Source: Ignavibacteriales bacterium | GTDB lineage: Bacteria > Bacteroidota > Ignavibacteria > T3Sed10-11 | NCBI GenBank assembly: GCA_003568415.1 | Contig: PWXV01000292.1 | Coordinates: forward strand, 1-37,360 | Direction: 5' to 3' | Length of the DNA stretch: 37,360 bases | In this document: piece by piece, positions 33,315 to 37,360 of the stretch | Numbering within the stretch: position 1 is the first letter of the stretch | How the letters are laid out: every line of letters begins with the position of its first letter | Program-made: the position numbers and the translations under genes | The notes under the pieces: model-generated | Told to the model about the DNA's origin: nothing | Database searches by the model: none | The model's input: the letters and a program-made list of their open reading frames with translations, nothing else

Positions 33315-36300
33315 TCAGTTAATCAGATCCATTACTTCCTGAATTGCCCGTTCAAGCTGCGGATCGTCATCGTTTAAACGGTGTTCGAAATTTTTCTCAA
33401 TATAAATATCAGGTGCAACACCGGTCCGTTCCATATTATCACCGTCCAGTGTAAAGCATCCCCAGGCCGGCATACGATGAAATGATCCGTCAACAAGCAG
33501 TTCACCCGTTGTGAAAATGATCCACCGGTACGTTTCAGTACCGATGATCGTTCCAAGACCCAATTCCTTAAAACCGGCTGCTGTCATTTCGGCATCGCTT
33601 AAGCTCTGTTCGTTCATAAGAAGCACGATGGGCTGGTCGGCCGGGTGAAAGTTCGGCTGCGGTGCATGCTCTCCTCCCCGGTAACGCCAGGTCAGATACC
33701 GCTGTCTGCTCAACAATTGCAACACATCATCGTGCACGTTACCGCCGCGATTGTTGCGGATATCAAAGATCAACGCATCACTGTGCTGGATTTGTCGTGC
33801 AATTTCAATCTGGAATTGCTCAAGCTCGCCGCCACCCATGTTTTTCATATGGACATATGCAACTCGATTATCCGTTTCTTCATCAACGCGCCTTCGGTTT
33901 CTATCAGTCCACTCATTGTACAAATTCAATTTCAATGCTTCACGGCTTGTCGGTTTCAGAAGTACAGAATACACATCATTCCCCCGCCGAAACGTGAGTT
34001 CAATTTCCTCTTTACGTGACGGTGTTAGAAAATATTTTTCCCGGTTCTCATTCGTGTCAACTTGTCGACCATTAACTGCAGTGAGCACATCTCCCTGCCG
34101 TACATCGATACCTTTCCGGTCTGCCGGTGATTCACGAATCACTCTTTTTACCGTGAAAGGGTTACCATTTTGGAATACAATACCCGTTGAGTTTGTTTGC
34201 GAGCCGTACACTGTTTCCTCTTCATCACCTTGTGATGTAAAACCCATATGTGAAGAACCAAGCTCACCGAGCATATCGTTTGTAAGCAACCGCAAATCCT
34301 CACGCGAATTCAGATACGGCAGAAATGCAGCATAACGATCACGCATTGCAAACCAATCAACTTCGTGCATATCGTCGTCATAGAAATTCTCTTCGAGGTT
34401 TGCCCACGTTTCATAAAACATTTGATTGAACTCACTCTGTAAATTCCTGCGGAAGGTATGTGTTATATCAATCTGTTTCGCTTCAGCATCAGCGATATCA
34501 AGCGAATGGATCGAACCGCCGATCAGTGCATAATAAGTTCCATCTGCCTCACGAACTATCAGACTTGATGTGGATACATTGGCAAATTTTTCAGTCGTCG
34601 GGGATTCGAACGGTTCAATAACCGTCTTCCAGATATGTGCTCCTGACCCGTCATGATCTGAGATATACAATATTGTATGTTTATCGTCTTCAGTAATAAC
34701 GAACGGCGAATGCTGCCGGCCATCAAATGATGTTATTTTCTCCCATCGCCGGTGCAAATCCGTAAAATTAATATCGACAATTACTTCTTCATTTGTTGAT
34801 TCATCATTATTATCATAGTTAAATAATTTATCAAACCGTTCCGAACGAAATGGTTCCCGGTACCGGTCGAAGGGGATACGATATATGTCGGGTGAGATAT
34901 TCCCGCGCGGGTAGCTGGGTTGAACACGATCGGATGTCAAATACAGATATTTTCCATCTGCCGACCAGAAAGGCTGAGATTCCGATACACCGCTCTGCGT
35001 GATGTTGATCGCCTCATTCTCGCGAAGGTCGTAGAGTACTATATCCTGTTCGAAGTTCCGGTGAACGTTGAAAGAGAGATACCGGTCATCGGGTGAAAAC
35101 ATAAGTGATCGGTTTCGAAACGCCCACAGCTCTTCTTCCAGCAGCGTTTCGAATTGAAATGATTCCAGATCCATCATAGCAACCTGATCACGGCCTGTAA
35201 AGAATGCCATTTTGTTACGCTGCGTGTTCAACGTCAGATGCCGGTCGCTCATAGAATGGTCGGTGATACGCTGCTCTTCTGACGAACCGTCGGCTGCTAT
35301 GCGGAAAATATTCCGGTACCCGTCGACGGTTTGCGTGTACAGAAGCGTTTTATTATCCGCAAGCCATACTACTTCCACCACCCGTTCACGGGGATCTGTA
35401 GTTAGTTTTCGAATAAATTTTCCGTCGATATCCGAAACAAATACTTCACCTCGTGACACAAATGCAAATTTTTCATTATCCGGCGCCACATCGAAAAAGG
35501 TTATCTCACCGGAAACATTATATTCAATTTCATAATCGAGTGTGAAATTACGGTTCACACGAACAGGAATGAGTGACGTTTCATCCCTTTCAGTATCGTA
35601 CTGGTATAAAAGATAATCTTTTTCAAAAACGATGACCGAACCGTCTGCACTTATCTGTGGACGTTTAAGCGACGTGTCGAAATCAGTCAGTGCCGTTCTG
35701 CCATTATTATCAAGGCGAAACAGATTATATTCACCGTTTGCTTCATCGGATACATAGTAAATATTCCCATCACGGTCGATCATCGGCCAGAGATCTTTCC
35801 CATCCCATTCGGTATGCACCATGTAATCATTGGTGTCGGGATTATAGGATTTTATATCCGGACTGAACGCACCCCGATAATTCTTCCGCTCAATAAACCT
35901 GAAGCTCTCCCAGGTATCGGTAAAGTAATATGCACCCGATTCGGGATGACGGACAATGTCGTGCGGCAGATTAAAGAAATGCATAAAAAAGCGCACCGGT
36001 GTTCCTCCTTCAATCGACACGGCATATGACGAAATATAGTTGTATCTGTTGGAGGAAAAATAGATTGTTTGCGAATCCCACGACCATGCGTTTGCGAGAT
36101 TTTCACCTTCGTGGTAGGTAAGCCGTTTGATTTCGCCGCCTTCAACCGGCATTACATAGACATGTGCGTTTCCGTCCTGTCTCCCGGTAAAAGCAAGCCA
36201 CCGACCATCGGGAGAGAAGCGCGGGTGAGACTCCACACCCTCCATTGCAGTGATACGGCTCGCGGTTCCCCCGGAAATCGGAACCTTCCACAGATCTCCT

Positions 36301-36440
36301 TCGAAACTAAATACGACGGTTGAACCATCGGGTGATACTGCAGGATGGGATGTAAAATATATTTCACTCCGGTTTTCAGATTGAGATTGAAAAGTAAATA
36401 GTATGGAAAGAGCGGTGAAAATGTAAATATATCTGTGCAT
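33315..36440 (-). CDS. tri: Exported tricorn protease homologue
   Basis: A 1041-aa peptidase of the tricorn (S41B) family, which trims peptides from larger proteases. A signal peptide at residues 1-20 (MHRYIYIFTALSILFTF, then QSQ) suggests a periplasmic or outer location, unlike the cytosolic archaeal enzyme. Residues about 25-640 are two beta-propellers with TolB/WD-like repeats (PRFSPDGRWLAFTG, FWSADGKYLYLTSD). The C1 helical domain has Ser730-His731 (ELGSSHMGF). A PDZ domain covers about 750-830, and the C2 catalytic domain has Ser948 (MNEQSLSDAE) as probable nucleophile and Glu1004 (NMERTGVAPD) at the position of tricorn Glu1023. The length is close to archaeal tricorn (about 1070). A GGAG ribosome binding site and a promoter at 36482-36510 support the start. 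Confidence 0.94.
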   Translation of the reverse strand: MHRYIYIFTALSILFTFQSQSENRSEIYFTSHPAVSPDGSTVVFSFEGDLWKVPISGGTASRITAMEGVESHPRFSPDGRWLAFTGRQDGNAHVYVMPVEGGEIKRLTYHEGENLANAWSWDSQTIYFSSNRYNYISSYAVSIEGGTPVRFFMHFFNLPHDIVRHPESGAYYFTDTWESFRFIERKNYRGAFSPDIKSYNPDTNDYMVHTEWDGKDLWPMIDRDGNIYYVSDEANGEYNLFRLDNNGRTALTDFDTSLKRPQISADGSVIVFEKDYLLYQYDTERDETSLIPVRVNRNFTLDYEIEYNVSGEITFFDVAPDNEKFAFVSRGEVFVSDIDGKFIRKLTTDPRERVVEVVWLADNKTLLYTQTVDGYRNIFRIAADGSSEEQRITDHSMSDRHLTLNTQRNKMAFFTGRDQVAMMDLESFQFETLLEEELWAFRNRSLMFSPDDRYLSFNVHRNFEQDIVLYDLRENEAINITQSGVSESQPFWSADGKYLYLTSDRVQPSYPRGNISPDIYRIPFDRYREPFRSERFDKLFNYDNNDESTNEEVIVDINFTDLHRRWEKITSFDGRQHSPFVITEDDKHTILYISDHDGSGAHIWKTVIEPFESPTTEKFANVSTSSLIVREADGTYYALIGGSIHSLDIADAEAKQIDITHTFRRNLQSEFNQMFYETWANLEENFYDDDMHEVDWFAMRDRYAAFLPYLNSREDLRLLTNDMLGELGSSHMGFTSQGDEEETVYGSQTNSTGIVFQNGNPFTVKRVIRESPADRKGIDVRQGDVLTAVNGRQVDTNENREKYFLTPSRKEEIELTFRRGNDVYSVLLKPTSREALKLNLYNEWTDRNRRRVDEETDNRVAYVHMKNMGGGELEQFQIEIARQIQHSDALIFDIRNNRGGNVHDDVLQLLSRQRYLTWRYRGGEHAPQPNFHPADQPIVLLMNEQSLSDAEMTAAGFKELGLGTIIGTETYRWIIFTTGELLVDGSFHRMPAWGCFTLDGDNMERTGVAPDIYIEKNFEHRLNDDDPQLERAIQEVMDLIN

Positions 36441-36481
36441 AGTATATAACTCCGTTAAGTGCTGTCGTATACAGGGAAATG

Positions 36482-36510
36482 ATATAAATTTATATACTAC
36501 ATTTTTTCAA
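36482..36510 (-). promoter_or_regulatory. Sigma-70-like promoter of the tricorn gene
   Basis: On the minus strand TTGAAA (36505-36510) and TTATAT (36482-36487) are separated by 17 bases. The -10 region lies inside a 14-bp AT palindrome (ATATAAATTTATAT, 36482-36495). The expected leader is about 35 bases. Motif match only. Confidence 0.4.
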
Positions 36511-36643
36511 CATTTTCCACTATTAATATGGAGTTGTTGAGTAGAAATTAATGAGGCAGGATTACCGGCAAATTCAATTTTATCGTAAACACATACGTAT
36601 TCGACTAACTACCTTTGAGTATCTAATGCAATACCGCTCCCGA

Positions 36644-37360
36644 TTACTCTCTGCCGGCAAGGTTCATAGCAGCACCTCTCGTCTTTTTTCCGACAGTTGT
36701 GAAGTTTTTCATAAACCGAATGCCGTTCACGATTTCAAAACTTCCAACCTCGAACCACTTAACCGGATTCCAGAAATGTACATACCACTTTTTCCAGATA
36801 CTATGAAAATACGAACGAGTATATACGCTCTTAAACGGATTTCTCTTCTTCAACCATAAGGTTGGAATTGAAGGAATTTTGATCTCCGGTATTTCCTTTT
36901 GTATTTTCTCATAATATCCGACAAGCTCTTTTGCTTTGAGATCTCTCCAGTCGATGATATCTTTTTTTGTTGTTGCAATTGCATCGAGAAGGGCTTCCTC
37001 GGTCTGATTCTTCGGCCGGCTTCTGAGCCACACTTCCTGAAGCTGAAGATAGATACCTGCAATTCCTTTTATTTTTTGCAGAGATGCATTAAACCGTCCC
37101 CACCAGAACCGGAGGAATGCCTCTTTCGGAAAACCGGGACGCCGGTCATTTCTGTACCGCAGTGTCCAGAACCCGCAATTCATCGGGTGCAGACGTTCGA
37201 TACGGGATGTGTAGATATACCACGCAAAAAACGAGAGTCGATCCCAATAATGCCATTTATCGTGGCGCCATTTTTTTAAAACATTCACCATGTGGTCGGT
37301 TGAATAAAACTGTTCCCACGCTTCGTGCCAGACTTGCTGGAGTTCTTCACGGGTCATTCG
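36644..37360 (-). CDS. B12-binding radical SAM-like protein, C-terminal part (cut by window)
   Basis: The frame is open through the right edge (an Arg codon at 37358-37360 precedes the first Met), so only about 238 C-terminal residues are seen. The start of the visible part, RMTREELQQVWHEAWEQFYS, matches from memory the C-terminal region of cobalamin-binding radical SAM enzymes (the 'MTPEELQ.G...A...FYS' segment after the barrel). It is followed by RIERLHPMNCGFWTLRYRNDRRPGFPKE and a helical LQLQEVWLRSRPKN. The B12-binding and CxxxCxxC parts would lie outside the window. The C-terminal 80 residues are rich in Trp, Phe and Lys and may be membrane associated. The internal Met at 37357 is unlikely to be the true start. 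Confidence 0.55.
   Translation of the reverse strand, partial: RMTREELQQVWHEAWEQFYSTDHMVNVLKKWRHDKWHYWDRLSFFAWYIYTSRIERLHPMNCGFWTLRYRNDRRPGFPKEAFLRFWWGRFNASLQKIKGIAGIYLQLQEVWLRSRPKNQTEEALLDAIATTKKDIIDWRDLKAKELVGYYEKIQKEIPEIKIPSIPTLWLKKRNPFKSVYTRSYFHSIWKKWYVHFWNPVKWFEVGSFEIVNGIRFMKNFTTVGKKTRGAAMNLAGRE

Noticed and set aside
33645-34335. Long plus-strand frames opposite the tricorn gene
   Set aside because: They are antisense shadows of conserved catalytic and PDZ regions, with Ser/Arg-rich products typical of reversed coding frames.
1-37360. A complete new defence or mobile-element system
   Set aside because: Genes are mostly housekeeping, envelope and metabolic. No nuclease/NTPase/TIR/reverse transcriptase cluster, integrase or transposase was seen.

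Overview
The window looks like an ordinary chromosomal segment of a Gram-negative member of the FCB superphylum. The evidence is a protein ending in a type IX secretion sorting domain (YQNYPNPFNPSTT motif), an Oar-like TonB-dependent receptor, several exported beta-rich proteins, and a YicC-Gmk-omega-CoaBC gene order. Clear Shine-Dalgarno sequences (GGAGG, AAGGAG, GAGGAG) precede many genes. That is unlike classical Bacteroidia and fits lineages such as Balneolota, Ignavibacteria, Calditrichota or KSB1 better, but the phylum cannot be fixed from the sequence alone. A fused glycine/sarcosine-dimethylglycine methyltransferase suggests de novo glycine betaine synthesis, hence a saline or osmotically variable habitat. 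I see no rRNA, tRNA, CRISPR array, transposase, phage gene or integrase.

Layout. 1-1,000: an orphan antitoxin-like gene and a single-domain VOC protein. 1,089-3,092: a PQQ-dependent sugar dehydrogenase-like lipoprotein gene diverges from a GroES-like gene that is followed by a small unknown gene. 3,098-6,058 (minus): a tight group nfo, Ala-rich 97-aa unknown, AmrS-type radical SAM enzyme, exported beta-barrel-like protein. 6,257-9,533 (plus): anmK, an exported NPSFE protein, a YfiM/DUF2279 protein and a small-multidrug-export-family membrane protein. 9,539-10,163: an unannotated 34-36 aa membrane microprotein candidate (minus) facing away from a four-helix membrane protein (plus). 10,470-13,787: the Oar-like receptor, closed by a very clear intrinsic terminator. 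13,861-14,562: an acidic protein with an S23-like four-helix bundle, then a repeat-rich 438-bp gap.

15,001-22,477 (minus) is one apparent eight-gene operon, yicC-gmk-rpoZ-coaBC-udg-dnaB-phoB-phoR. It joins nucleotide and coenzyme A metabolism, transcription, DNA repair, the replicative helicase and a PhoBR-like two-component system. It is separated from the divergent rqcH/NFACT gene by about 200 bp that carry four DnaA-box-like TCCACA motifs.

24,337-25,561: a beta-barrel-like gene is flanked by a cluster of dispersed palindromic repeats. 25,562-29,920: a Cys/Met-metabolism PLP enzyme, an exported class C beta-lactamase-fold serine hydrolase and the betaine methyltransferase fusion, which ends in a strong terminator. 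30,136-33,309: a large multidomain T9SS cargo protein. 33,315-36,440 (minus): an exported tricorn protease homologue. The right edge cuts a gene whose visible part resembles the C-terminal region of B12-binding radical SAM proteins.

I do not see a convincing complete new defence or mobile system. The items most worth a second look are the 9.6-kb microprotein, the DnaA-box-like cluster at the dnaB operon, the palindromic gaps near 14.7 kb and 25.3 kb, the Ala-rich protein next to amrS, and the acidic S23-like protein.
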